Shown here: in pieces, positions 35,221 through 49,900 of the stretch
Position numbering within the stretch: position 1 is the first letter of the stretch
How the letters are laid out: each line of letters opens with the position of its first letter
DNA from: Petrolisthes cinctipes
Lineage: Eukaryota > Arthropoda > Malacostraca > Decapoda > Porcellanidae
Assembly (NCBI GenBank): GCA_033782935.1
Contig: JAWQEG010000486.1
Coordinates: 2,976,001-3,040,000, forward strand
DNA length: 64,000 bases
Reading direction: 5' to 3'
The notes under the pieces: generated by a model
What the model saw: the letters and a program-made list of their open reading frames with translations, nothing else
What the model was told of the DNA's origin: nothing
The model's database searches: none
Program-made: the position numbers and the translations under genes

Positions 35221-36232
35221 AAATATCGAATTTTTGGGTGTTTTGGGCCTGAATTTGAGATATCGACTGTGGGCACCTAAAATATCGGTTTTTAGCATGT
35301 TTTCAGCCTATATTTTGAAAATATTCTAGCACTGAGTAGGCATGTACAGATCGCTTCTGGGACCCCAAAATATCCAAATTTCGGGTGTTTTGAACCTGAA
35401 TTTGAGATATAAACGGGTACAGAAGATGCATCCTTATATCGACGTTTGGGCACCTAAAAGATCGATTTTCAGTATGTTTTGGGCCTGTATATTGAAAATA
35501 CTCTAACACGGAGTAGGCATGTACAGATCGCTTCTGGGACCCCAAAATATCCAATTTTCGAGTGTTTTGAGCCTGAATTTGATATATAAACGGGTACAGA
35601 AGATGCATCCACATATCGACTTTTGGGCACCTAAAATATCGATTTTGAGCTTGTTTTGGGCCTGTATTTTGAAAATACTCTAACTAGGATTAGGCATGTA
35701 CAGATCGCTTCTGGGACCCAAAAAATATCGAATTTTCGGGTGTTTTGAGCCTGAATTTGAGATATAAACGGGTACATAAGATGCATGCACATATCGACTT
35801 TGGACACTTAAAATATCGATTTTGAGCATGTTTTGAGCCTATATTTTGAAAACATTCTAGCACTGACTAGACATGTACAGATCGCTTCTGGGACCCAAAA
35901 TTATCGAATTTTCGGGTGTTTTGAGGTTGAATTTGAGATATAAACGAGTGCAGAAGATGCATACACATGTTGACTTTGGGTACCTAAAATATTGATTTTC
36001 AGCATGTTTTATGCCTGCATCTGAGTAGGCATGTACAGATCGCTTCTGGGACCCCAAAATATCGAATTTTCGGGTGTTTTGAGACTTAATTTGAGATATA
36101 AACGAGTACAGATGATGCATGCATATATCGACTTTGGACACTGAAAATATCGATTTTTAGCATGTTTTGAGCCTATATTTTGAAAAAATTCTAGCACTGA
36201 GTAGGCATGTACAGATCGCTTCTGGGACCCCA
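35221..36232 (+). repeat. 1012-bp tandem duplication, copy 1
   Basis: Markers recur 1012 bp downstream: AATTTTTGGG at 35229 and 36241, the rare GACTGTGGGC in both, and the ATCCTTATATCGACG block in both. The equivalent place in the second large block (about 49.6-50.2 kb) has only one copy. The duplication therefore followed, or was lost after, the larger block duplication. Confidence 0.75.
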
Positions 36233-37045
36233 AAATATCGAATTTTTGGGTGTTTTGGGCCTGAATTTGAGATATCGACTGTGGGCACCTAAAATATCGG
36301 TTTTTAGCATGTTTTCAGCCTATATTTTGAAAATATTCTAGCACTGAGTAGGCATGTACAGATCGCTTCTGGGACCCCAAAATATCCAAATTTCGGGTGT
36401 TTTGAACCTGAATTTGAGATATAAACGGGTACAGAAGATGCATCCTTATATCGACGTTTGGGCACCTAAAAGATCGATTTTCAGTATGTTTTGGGCCTGT
36501 ATATTGAAAATACTCTAACACGGAGTAGGCATGTACAGATCGCTTCTGTGACCCCAAAAGATCCAATTTTCGAGTGTTTTGAGCCTGAATTTGATATATA
36601 AACGGGTACAGAAGATGCATCCACATATCGACTTTTGGGCACCTAAAATATCGATTTTGAGCTTGTTTTGGGCCTGCATTTTGAAAATACTCTAACTAGG
36701 ATTAGGCATGTACAGATCGCTTCTGGAACCCCAAAATATCCAATTTTCGAGTGTTTTGAGCCTGAATTTGATATATAAACGGGTACGGAAGATGCATCCA
36801 CATATCGACTTTTGGGCACCTAAAATATCGATTTTGAGCTTGTTTTGGGCCTGTATTTTGAAAATACTCTAACTAGAATTAGGCATGTACAGATCGCTTC
36901 TGGGACCCAAAAAATATCGAATTTTCGGGTGTTTTGAGCCTGAATTTGAGATATAAACGGGTACATAAGATGCATGCACATATCGACTTTGGACACTTAA
37001 AATATCGATTTTTAGCATGTTTTGAGCCTATATTTTGAAAACATT
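36233..37045 (+). repeat. 1012-bp tandem duplication, copy 2 (continues into the large block)
   Basis: This is the second copy of the unit starting at 35221. It keeps the GACTGTGGGC variant and the AACCTGAATTTGAG monomer. After about 36640 it continues into an extra related monomer and then into sequence shared with 50.2 kb onward. The right edge is not sharp. Confidence 0.65.
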
Positions 37046-40000
37046 CTAGCACTGACTAGACATGTACAGATCGCTTCTGGGACCCAAAATTATCGAATTT
37101 TCGGGTGTTTTGAGGTTGAATTTGAGATATAAACGAGTGCAGAAGATGCATACACATGTTGACTTTGGGTACCTAAAATATTGATTTTCAGCATGTTTTA
37201 TGCCTGCATCTGAGTAGGCATGTACAGATCGCTTCTGGGACCCCAAAATATCGAATTTTCGGGTGTTTTGACCCTGAATTTGAGATATAAACGGGTACAG
37301 AAGATGCATGCACATATCGACTTTTGGGCACCTAAAAGATCGATTTTCAGTATTGTTTGGGCCTGTATATTGAAAAGACTCTAACACGGAGTAGGCATGT
37401 ACAGATCGCTTCTGGAACCCCAAAATATCGAATTTTCGGGTGTTTTGGGCCTGAATTTGAGATATCGATTTTGGGCACCTAAAATATCGGTTTTTAGCAT
37501 GTTTTGGGCCTATATTCTGAAAATATTCTAGCACTGAGTAGGCATGTACAGATCGCTTCTGGGAGACCAAAATATCCAATTTTCGAGTGTTTTGAGCCTG
37601 AATTTGAGATATAAACGGGTACAGAAGATGCATGCACATATCGACTTTTGGGCACCTAAAATATCGATTTTGAGCATGTTTTAGGCCTGTATTTTGAAAA
37701 TACTCTAACTAGGAGTAGGCATGTACAGATCGCTTCTGAGACCCAAAAATGTCGAATTTTCGGCTGTTTTGAGCCTGAATTTGAGATATAAACGGGTACA
37801 GAAGAGTCATGCACATATCGACTTTTGGGCACCTAAAAGATCAATTTTCTGTATGTTTTGGGCCTGTATTTTGAAAAAACTCTAACACGCATGTACAGTT
37901 CGCTTCTGGGACCCGAAAATATCGAATTTTCGGGTGTTTTGGGCCTGAATTTAAGATATACATTTTGTGCACCTAAAATATCGATTTTTAGCATGTTTTG
38001 GGCCTATATATTGAAAATATTCTAGCACTAAGTAGGCATGTACAGATCACTTCTGGGACCCCTAAATATCGAAATCTCGGGTGTTTTGAGACTGAATTTG
38101 AGATATAAACGGGTACAGATGATGCATGCACATATCGACTTTGGACACTTAAAATATCGATTTTTAGCATGTTTTGAGCCTATATTTTGAAAAAATTCTA
38201 GCACAGAGTAGGCATGTACAGATCGCTTCTGGGACCCCAAAATATCGAATTTTTGGGTGTTTTGGGCCTGAATTTGAGATATCGACTTTGGGCACCTAAA
38301 ATATCGGTTTTTAGCATGTTTTGAGCCTATATTTTGAAAATATTCTAGCACTGAGTAGGCATGTACAGATCGCTTGTGGGACCGAAAAATATCTAAATTT
38401 CGGGTGTTTTGAGCCTGAATTTGAGATATAAACGGGTACAGAAGATGCATGCACATATCGACTTTTGGGCACATAAAATTTCGATTTTAAGCAAGTTTTG
38501 TGCCTGTATTTTGAAAATACTCTAACTAGGAGTAGGCATGTACAGATCGCTTCTGGGACCCAAAAATATCGAATTCTCGGGTGTTTTGAGCCTGAATTTG
38601 AGATATAAACGGGTACAGAAGATAAATGCACATATCGACTTTGGACACTAAAAATATCGATTTTTAGCATGTTTTGAGCCTATATTTTGAAAACATTCTA
38701 GCACTGACTAGACATGTACAGATCGCTTCTTGGACCCAAAATTATCGAATTTTCGGGTGTTTTGAGGTTGAATTTGAGATATAAACGAGTGCAGAAGATG
38801 CATACACATGTTGACTTTGGGTACCTAAAATATCGATTTTCAGCATGTTTTGAGCCTGCATCTGAGTAGGCATGTACAGATCGCTTCTGGGACCCCAAAA
38901 TATCGAATTTTCCGGTGTTTGTAGCCTGAATTTGAGATATAAACGGGTACAGAAGATGCATGCACATATCGACTTTTGGGCACCAAAAAGATCGATTTTC
39001 AGTATGTTTTGGGCCTGTATTTTAAAAATACTCTAACACGGAGTAGACGTGTACAGTTCGCTTCTGGGACCCCAAAATATCGAATTTTCGGGTGTTTTGG
39101 GCCTGAATTTGAGATATCGATTTTGGGCACCTAAAATATCGATTATTAGCATATTTTGGGCCTATATTTTGAAAATATTCTAGCACTAAGTAGGCATGTA
39201 AAGATCACTTCTGGGACCCCAAAATATCGAATTTTCGGGTGTTTTGAGCATGAATTTGAGATATAAACGGGTACAGATGATGCATGCACATATCGACTTT
39301 GGACACATAAAAATATCGATTTTTAGCATGGTTTGAGCCTATATTTTGAAAAAATTCTAGCACTGTACAGATCGCTTCTGGGACCCAAAAATATTGAATT
39401 TTCGGGTGTTTTGAGGTTGAATTTGGGATATAAACGGGTACAGAAGATGCATGCAAATATCGACTTTTTGGCACCTAAAAGATCGATTTATAGTATGTTT
39501 TGGGCCTGTATTTTGAAAATACTCTAACACGGAGTAGGCATGTACAGTTCGCTTCAGGGACCCCAAAATATCGAATTTTCGGGTGTTTTGGGCCTGAATT
39601 TGAGATATAAAACTTTGGGCATCTAAAATATCGATTTTTAGCAATGTTTTGGGCCTATATTTTGAACATATTCTAGCACTGAGTAGGCATGGACAGATCG
39701 CTTCTGGGACCCCAAAATATCGAATTTTTGGGTGTTTTGAGCCTGAATTTGAGATATAAACGGGTACAGAAGATGCATGCACATATCGACTTTTGGGCAC
39801 ATAAAATTTCGATTTTGAGCATGTTATGGGCCTGTATTTTGAAAATACTCTAACTAGGAGTAGGCATGTACAGATCGCTTCTGGGACCCAAAAATATCGA
39901 ATTCTCGGGTGTTTTGAGCCTGAATTTGAGATATAAACGGGTACAGAAGATGAATGCACATATCGACTTTGGACACTTAAAATATCGATTTTTAGCATGT

Positions 40001-43000
40001 TTTGAGCCTATATTTTGAAAACATTCTAGCACTGACTAGACATGTACAGATCGCTTCTGGGACCCAAAATTATCGAATTTTCGGGTGTTTTGAGGTTGAA
40101 TTTGAGATATAAACGAGTGCAGAAGATGCATACACATATTGACTTTGGGCACCTAAAATATCGATTTTCAGCATGTTTTGGGCCTGCATCTGAGTAGGCA
40201 TGTACAGATAGCTTCTAGGACCCAAAACTATCGAATTTTCAGGTGTTTTGAGGTTGAATTTGGGATATAAACGGGTACAGAAGATACATGCACATATCGA
40301 ATTTGGACACTTAAAATATCGATTTTTAGCATGTTTTGAGCCTATATTTTGAAAAAATTCTAGCACTGTACAGATCTCTTCTGGGACCCAAAAATATCGA
40401 ATTTTCGGGTGTTTTGAGGTTGAATTTGGGATATAAACGGGTACAGAAGATACATGCACATATCGACTTTTGGACACCTAAAAGATCGATTGTCAGTATG
40501 TTTTGGGCCTATATTTTGAAAAAACTCTAACACGGAGTAGGCATGTACAGTTCGCTTCTGGGACCCCAAAATATCGAATTTTCGGGTGTTTTGGGCCTGA
40601 ATTTAAGATATACATTTTGTGCACCTAAAATATCGATTTTTAACATGTTTTGGGCCTATATTTTGAAAATATTCTAGCACTAAGTAGGCATGTACAGATC
40701 ACTTCTGGGACCCTAAAATATCGAGTTTTCGGGTGTTTTGAGACCTAATTTGAGATATAAACGAGAACAGATGATGCATGCACATATCGACTTTGGACTC
40801 TGAAAATATCGATTTTTAGCATGTTTTGAGCCTATATTTTGAAAAAATTCTAGCACTGAGTAGGCATGTACAGATCGCTTCTGGGACCCCAAAATATCGA
40901 ATTTTTGGGTGTTTTGGGCCTGAATTTGAGATATCGACTTTGGGCACCTAAAATATCGGTTTTTAGCATGTTTTGAGCCTATATTTTGAAAATATTCTAG
41001 CACTGAGTAGGCATGTACAGATCGCTTCTGGGACCCCAAAATATCCAAATTTCGGGTGTTTTGAACCTGAATTTGAGATATAAACGGGTACAGAAGATGC
41101 ATCCTTATATCGACTTTTGGGCACCTAAAAGATCGATTTTCAGTATGTTTTGGGCCTGTATATTGAAAATACTCTAACCCGGAATAGGCATGTACAGATC
41201 GCTTCTGGAACCCCAAAATACCGAATTTTCGGGTGTTTTGGGCCTGAATTTGAGATATCGATTTTGGGCACCTAAAATATCGGTTTTTAGCATGTTTTGG
41301 GCCTATATTCTGAAAATATTCTAGCACTGAGTAGGCATGTACAGATCGCTTCTGGGAGACCAAAATATCCAATTTTCGAGTGTTTTGAGCCTGAATTTGA
41401 GATATAAACGGGTACAGAAGATGCATGCACATATCGACTTTTGGGCACCTAAAATATCGATTTTGAGCATGTTTTAGGTCTGTATTTTGAAAATACTCTA
41501 ACTAGGAGTAGGCATGTACAGATCGCTTCTGGGACCCAAAAATATCGAATTTTCGGCTGTTTTGAGCCTGAATTTGAGATATAAACGGGTATAGAAGATG
41601 CATGCACATATCGACTTCGGACACTTAAAATATCGATTATTAGCATGTTTTGAGCCTATATTTTGAAAACATTCTAGCACTGACTAGACATGTACAGATC
41701 GCTTCTGGGACCTAAAATTATCGAATTTTCGGGTGTTTTTTAGGTTGAATTTGAGATATATACGAGTGCAGAAGATACACATGTTGACTTTGGGTACCTA
41801 AAATATCGATTTTCAGCATGTTTTGGGCCTGCATCTGAGTAGGCATGTACAGATCGCTTCTGGGACCCCAAAATATCGAATTTTCGGGTGTTTTGAGGTT
41901 GAATTTGAAATATAAACGGGTACATAAGATGCATGCACATATCGACTTTTGGGCACCTAAAAGATCAATTTTCAGTATGTTTTGGGCCTGTATTTTGAAA
42001 AAACTCTAACACGCATGTACAGTTCGCTTCTGGGACCCCAAAATATCGAATTTTCGGGTGTTTTGGGCCTGAATTTAAGATATACATTTTGTGCACCTAA
42101 AATATCGATTTTTAGCATGTTTTGGGCTTATATTTTGAAAATTTTCTAGCACTAAGTAGGCATGTAAAGATCACTTCTGGGACCCCAAAATATCGAACGT
42201 TCTAGTGTTTGTAGCCTGAATTTGAGATATAAACGGGTACAGATGATGCATGCACATATCGACTTTGGACACTTAAAATATCGATTTTTAGCATGTTTTG
42301 AGCCTATATTTTGAAAAAATTCTAGCACAGAGTAGGCATGTACAGATCGCTTCTGGGACCCCAAAATATCGAATTTTTGGGTGTTTTGGGCCTGAATTTT
42401 AAATATCGACTTTGGGCACCTAAAATATCGGTTTTTAGCATGTTTTGGGCCTATATTTTGAAAATATTCTAGCACTGAGTAGGCATGTACAGATCGCTTC
42501 TGGGACCCCAAAATATCCAAATTTCGGGTGTTTTGAGCCTGAATTTGAGATATAAACGGGTACAGAAGATGCATGCACATATCAACTTTTGGGCAACTAA
42601 AATTTCGATTTTGGGCATGTTTTGGGCCTGTATTTTGAAAATACTCTAACTAGGAGTAGGGATGTACAGATCGCTTCTAGGACCCAAAAATACCGAATTT
42701 TCCGGTGTTTTGAGCCTGAATTTGAGATATAAACAGGTACAGAAGATGCATGCACATATTGACTTTGGGCACCTAAAATATCGATTTTCAGCATGTTTTG
42801 GGCCAGCATCTGAGTAGGCATGTACAGATCGCTTCTAGGACCCAAAACTATCGAATTTTCGGGTTTTTTGAGGTTGAATATGGGATATAAACAGGTACAG
42901 AAGATGCATGCACATATCGACTTTTTGGCACCTAAAAGATCGATTTTTAGCATGTTTTGGGCCTATATTTTGAAAATATACTAGCACTGAGTAGGCATGT

Positions 43001-46000
43001 ACAGATCGCTTCTGGGACCCCAAAATATCGAATTTTCGGGTGTTTTGAGACTGAATTTGAGATATAAACGGGTACAGAAGATGCATGCACATATTGACTT
43101 TGGGCACCTAAAATATCGATTTTGAGCATGTTTTGGGCCTGTATTTTGAAAATACTCTAACTAGGAGTAGGGATGTACAGATCGCTTCTAGGACCCAAAA
43201 ATACCAAATTTTCGGGTGTTTTGAGCCTGAATTTGAGATATAAACAGGTACAGAAGATGCATGCACATATTGACTTTGGGCACCTAAAATATCGATTTTC
43301 AGCATGTTTTGGGCCTGCATCTGAGTAGGCATGTACAGATAGCTTCTAGGACCCAAAACTATCGAATTTTCAGGTGTTTTGAGGTTGAATTTGGGATATA
43401 AACGGGTACAGAAGATGCATGCACATATCGAATTTGGACACTTAAAATATCGATTTTTAGCATGTTTTGAGCCTATATTTTGATAAAATTCTAGCACTGT
43501 ACAGATCGCTTTTGGGACCCAAAAATATCGAATTTCCGGGAGTTTTGAGGTTGAATTTGGGATATAAACGGGTACAGAAGATGCATGCACATATCGACTT
43601 TTGGGCACCTAAAAGATCGATTGTCAGTATGTTTTGGGCCTGTATTTTGAAAAAACTCTAACACGGAGTAGGCATGTACAGTTCGCTTCTGGGACCCCAA
43701 AATATCGAATTCTCGGGTGTTTTGGGCCTGAATTTAAGATATACATTTTGTGCACCTAAAATATCGGTTTTTAGCATGTTTTGGGCCTATATTTTGAAAA
43801 TATTCTAGCACTAAGTAGGCATGTACAGATCACTTCTGGGACCCCAAAATATCGAATTTTCGGGTGTTTTGAGACTTAATTTGAGATATAAACGAGTACA
43901 GATGATGCATGCACATATCGACTTTGGACACATAAAATATCGATTTTTAGCATGTTTTGAGCCTATATTTTGAAAAAATTCTAGCACTGAGTAGGCATGT
44001 ACAGATTGATTCTGGGACCCCAAAATATCGAATTTTTGGGTTTTTTGAGCCTGAATTTGGGATATCGACTTTGGGAACCTAAAATATCGGTTTTTAGCAT
44101 GTTTTGAGCCTATATTTTGAAAATATTCCAGCACTGAGTAGGCATGTACAGATCGCTTCTGGGACCCCAAAATATCCAAATTTCGGGTGTTTTGAACCTG
44201 AATTTGAGATATAAACGGGTACAGAAGATGCATCCTTATATCGACGTTTGGGCACCTAAAAGATCGATTTTCAGTATGTTTTGGGCCTGTATATTGAAAA
44301 TACTCTAACACGGAGTAGGCATGTACAGATCGCTTCTGGGACCCCAAAATATCCAATTTTCGAGTGTTTTGAGCCTGAATTTGATATATAAACGGGTACA
44401 GAAGATGCTTGCACATATCGACTTTTGGGCACCTAAAATATCGATTTTGAGCTTGTTTTGGGCCTGTATTTTGAAAATACTCTAACTAGGAGTAGGCATG
44501 TACAGATCGCTTCTGGGACCCAAAAAATATCGAATTTTCGGGTGTTTTGAGCCTGAATTTGAGATATAAACGGGTACATAAGATGCATGCACATATCGAC
44601 TTTGGACACTTAAAATATCGATTTTTAGCATGTTTTAAACCTATATTTTGAAAACATTCTAGCACTGACTAGACATGTACAGATCGCTTCTGGGACCCAA
44701 AATTATCGAATTTTCGGGTGTTTTGAGGTTGAATTTGAGATATAAACGAGTGCAGAAGATGCATACACATGTTGACTTTGGGTACCTAAAATATTGATTT
44801 TCAGCATGTTTTGGGCCTGCATCTGAGTAGGCATGTACAGATCGCTTCTGGGACCCCAAAATATCGAATTTTCGGGTGTTTTGACCCTGAATTTGAGATA
44901 TAAACGGGTACAGAAGATGCATGCACATATCGACTTTTGGGCACCTAAAAGATCGATTTTCAGTATGTTTTGGGCCTGTATTTTGAAAATACTCTAACAC
45001 GGAGTAGGCATGTACAGATCGCTTCTGGAACCCCAAAATATCGAATTTTCGGGTGTTCTGGGCCTGAATTTGAGATATCGATTTTGGGCACCTAAAATAT
45101 CGGTTTTTAGCATGTTTTGGGCCTATATTCTGAAAATATTCTAGCACTGAGTAGGCATGTACAGATCGCTTCTGGGAGACCAAAATATCCAATTTTCGAG
45201 TGTTTTGAGCCTGAATTTGAGATATAAACGGGTACAGAAGATGCATGCACATATCGACTTTTGGGCTCCTAAAATATCGATTTTGAGCATGTTTTAGGCC
45301 TGTATTTTGAAAAAACTCTAACACGCATGTACAGTTCGCTTCTGGGACCTCAAAATATCGAATTTTCGGGTGTTTTGGGCCTGAATTTAAGATATACATT
45401 TTGTGCACCTAAATTATCGATTTTTAGCATGTTTTGGGCCTATATTTTGAAAATATTCTAGCACTAAGTAGGCATGTACAGATCACTTCTGGGACCCCAA
45501 AATATCGAATTCTAGGGTGTTTTGAGACTGAATTTGAGATATAAACGGGTACAGATGATGCATGCACATATCGACTTTGGACACTTAAAATATCGATTTT
45601 TAGCATGTTTTGAGCCTATATTTTGAAAAAATTCTAGCACAGAGTAGGCATGTACAGATCGCTTCTGGGACCCCAAAATATCGAATTTTTGGGTGTTTTG
45701 GGCCTGAATTTTAAATATCGACTTTGGGCACCTAAAATATTGGTTTTTAGCATGTTTTGGGCCTATATTTTGAAAATATTCTAGCACTGAGTAGGCATGT
45801 ACAGATCGCTTCTGGGACCCCAAAATATCGAAATTTCGGGTGTTTTGAGCCTGAATTTGAGATATAAACGGGTACAGAAGATGCATGCACATATCGACTT
45901 TTAGGCACCTAAAATTTCGATTTTGAGCATGTTTTGGGCCTGTATTTTGAAAATACTCTAACTAGGAGTAGGGATGTACAGATCGCTTCTAGGACCCAAA

Positions 46001-46923
46001 AATACCGAATTTTCCGGTGTTTTGAGCCTGAATTTGAGATATAAACAGGTACAGAAGATGCATGCACATATTGACTTTGGGCACCTAAAATATCGATTTT
46101 CAGCATGTTTTGGGCCTGCATCTGAGTAGGCATGTACAGATAGCTTCTAGGACCCAAAACTATCGAATTTTCAGGTGTTTTGAGGTTGAATTTGGGATAT
46201 AAACGGGTACAGAAGATGCATGCACATATCGAATTTGGACACTTGAAATATCAATTTTTAGCATGTTTCGAGCCTATATTTTGAAAAAATTCTAGCACTG
46301 TACAGATCGCTTTTGGGACCCAAAAATATCGAATTTCCGGGAGTTTTGAGGTTGAATTTGGGATATAAACGGGTAAAGAAGATGCATGCACATATCGACT
46401 TTTGGGCACCTAAAAGATCGATTGTCAGTATGTTTTGGGCCTGTATTTTGAAAAAACTCTAACACGGAGTAGGCATGTACAGTTCGCTTCTGGGACCCCA
46501 AAATATCGAATTTTCGGGTGTTTTGGGCCTGAATTTAAGATATACATTTTGTGCACCTAAAATATCGATTTTTAGCATGTTTTGGGCCTATATTTTGAAA
46601 ATATTCTAGCACTAAGTAGGCATGTACAGATCACTTCTGGGACCCCAAAATATCGAATTCTCGGGTGTTTTGAGACTGAATTTGAGATATAAACGGGTAC
46701 AAATGATGCATGCACATATCGACTTTGGACACTTAAAATATCGATTTTTAGCATGTTTTGAGCCTATATTTTGAAAAAATTCTAGCACAGAGTAGGCATG
46801 TACAGATCGCTTCTGGGACCCCAAAATATCGAATTTTTGGGTGTTTTGGGCCTGAATTTTAAATATCGACTTTGGGCACCTAAAATATCGGTTTTTAGCA
46901 TGTTTTGGGCCAATATTTTGAAA

Positions 46924-49900
46924 ATATTCTAGCACTAAGTAGGCATGTACAGATCACTTATGGGACCCCAAAATATCGAATTTTCGGGTGTTTTGAGCCT
47001 GAATTTGAGATATAAACGGGTACAGAAGATGCATGCACAAATCGACTTTTGGGAACCTAAAATATCGATTTTGAGCATGTTTTGGGCCTGTATTTTGAAA
47101 ATACTCTAACTAGGAGTAGGCATGTACAGATCGCTTCTGGGACCCCAAAATATCGAATTTTCAGGTGTTTTGAGCCTGAATTTGAGATATAAACGGGTAC
47201 AGAAGATGCATGCACATATCGACTTTGGACACTAATAATATCGATTTTTAGCATGTTTTGAGCCTATATTTTGAAAACATTCTAGCACTGACTAGACATG
47301 TACAGATCGCTTCTGATACCCAAAATTATCGAATTTTCGTTTGTTTTGAGGTTGAATTTGAGATATAAACGAGTGCAGAAGATGCATACACATGTTGACT
47401 TTGGGCACCTAAAATATCGATTTTTAGCATGTTTTGGGCCTGCATCTGAGTAGGCATGTACAGATCGATTCTGGGACCCCAAAATATCGAATTTTCTAGT
47501 GTTTGTAGCCTGAATTTGAGATATAAACGGGTACAGAAGATGCATGCACATATCGACTTTTGGGCACCAAAAAGATCGATTTTCAGTATGTTTTGGGCCT
47601 GTATTTTGAAAATACTCTAACACGGAGTAGGCATGTACAGTTCGCTTCTGGGACCCCAAAATATCGAATTTTCGGGTGTTTTGGGCCTGAATTTGAGATA
47701 TCGATTTAGGGCACCTTAAATATCGATTATTAGCATGTTTTGGGCCTATGTTTGGAAATATTCTAGCACTAAGTAGGCATGTAAAGATCACGTTTGGGAC
47801 CCCAAAATATCGAATTTTCGGGTGTTTTGAGCCTGAATTTGAGATATAAACGGGTACAGATGATGCATGCACATATCGACTTTTTGGCACCTAAAAGATC
47901 GATTTTCAGTATGTTTTGGGCCTGTATTTTTAAAATACTCTAACACGGAGTAGGCATGTACAGTTCGCTTCTGGGACCCAAAAATATCGAATTTTCGGGT
48001 GTTTTGAGCCTGAATTTGAGATATAAACAGGTACAGAAGATGCATGCACATATCGACTTTTTGGCACCTAAAAGATCGATTTTCAGTATGTTTTGGGCCT
48101 GTATTTTTAAAATACTCTAACTAGGAGTAGGGATGTACAGTTCGCTTCTGGGACCCCAAAATATCGAATTTTCGGGTGTTTTGGGCCTGAATTTGAGATA
48201 TAAACAGGTACAGAAGATGCATGTACATATTGAATTTGGGCACCTAAAATATCGATTTTCAGCATGTTTTGGGCCTGCATCTGTGTAGGCATGTACAGAT
48301 CGCTTCTAGGACCCAAAACTATCGAATTTTCGGGTGTTTTGAGGTTGAATTTGGGATATAAACAGGTACAGAAGATGCATGCACATATCGACTTTTTGGC
48401 ACCTAAAAGATCGATTTTCAGTATGTTTTGGGCCTGTATTTTGAAAATACTCTAACACGGAGTAGGCATGTACAGTTCGCTTCTGGGACCCCAAAATATC
48501 GAATTTTCAGGTGTTTTGGGCCTGAAATTGATATATCGACTTCGGGCACCTAAAATATCGATTTTTAACATGTTTTGGGCCTATATTTTGAAAATATTCT
48601 AGCACTGAGTAGGCATGTACAGATCGCTTCTGGGACCCCAAAATATCGAATTTTCGGGTGTTTTGAGACTGAATTTGAGATATAAACGGGTACAGAAGAT
48701 GCATGCACATATTGACTTTGAGCACCTAAAATATCGATTTTCAGCATGTTTTGGGCCTGTATTTTGAAAATACTCTAACTAGGAGTAGGGATGTACAGAT
48801 CGCTTCTAGGACCCAAAAATACCAAATTTTCGGGTGTTTTGAGCCTGAATTTGAGATATAAACAGGTACAGAAGATGCATGCACATATTGACTTTGGGCA
48901 CCTAAAATATCGATTTTCAGCATGTTTTGGGCCTGCATCTGAGTAGGCATGTACAGATAGCTTCTAGGACCCAAAACTATCGAATTTTCAGGTGTTTTGA
49001 GGTTGAATTTGGGATATAAACGGGTACAGAAGATGCATGCACATATCGAATTTGGACACTTAAAATATCGATTTTTAGCATGTTTTGAGCCTATATTTTG
49101 AAAAATTTTTAGCACTGTACAGATCGCTTCTGGGACCCAAAATTATCGAATTTTCGGGTGTTTTGAGGTTAAATTTGAGATATAAACGAGTGCAGAAGAT
49201 GCATACACATGTTGACTTTGGGTACCTAAAATATCGATTTTCAGCATGTTTTGAGCCTGCCTCTGAGTAGGCATGTACAGATCGCTTCTGGGACCCCAAA
49301 ATATCGAATTTTCCGGTGTTTGTAGCCTGAATTTGAGATATAAACGGGTACAGAAGATGCATGCACATATCGACTTTTGGGCACCAAAAAGATCGATTTT
49401 CAGTATGTTTTGGGCCTGTATTTTAAAAATACTCTAACACGGAGTAGGCGTGTACAGTTCGCTTCTGGGACCCCAAAATATCGAATTTTCGGGTGTTTTG
49501 GGCCTGAATTTGAGATATCGATTTTGGGCACCTAAAATATCGATTATTAGCATGTTTTGGGCCTATATTTTGAAAATATTCTAGCACTAAGTAGGCATGT
49601 AAAGATCACTTCTGGGACCCCAAAATATCGAATTTTCGGGTGTTTTGAGCATGAATTTGAGATATAAACGGGTACAGATGATGCATGCACATATCGACTT
49701 TGGACACTGAAAATATCGATTTTTAGCATGTTTTGAGCCTATATTTTGAAAAAATTCTAGCACTGAGTAGGCATGTACAGATCGCTTCTGGGACCCCAAA
49801 ATATCGAATTTTTGGGTGTTTTGGGCCTGAATTTGAGATATCGACTTTGGGCACCTAAAATATCGGTTTTTAGCATGTTTTGAGCCTATATTTTGAAAAT

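Larger units (their letters stand above)
31330..46160 (+). repeat. Large satellite block, copy A of a ~13-15-kb duplication
   Basis: Most of this stretch is repeated to the right in the same orientation and order. The offset is 15594 bp at the left end (31463/47057, 31688/47282), 15096 after about 33.2 kb (33469/48565), and 13565-13566 from about 36.6 to 41.2 kb. It is 14047 around 41.4-42.2 kb and 13536 around 43.1-44.9 kb. Rare markers confirm the match, such as AGTCATGCAC at 37805 and 51371, and GAGAACAG at 40763 and 54328. The steps in offset are internal gains and losses of monomers or small groups of monomers. Confidence 0.8.
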
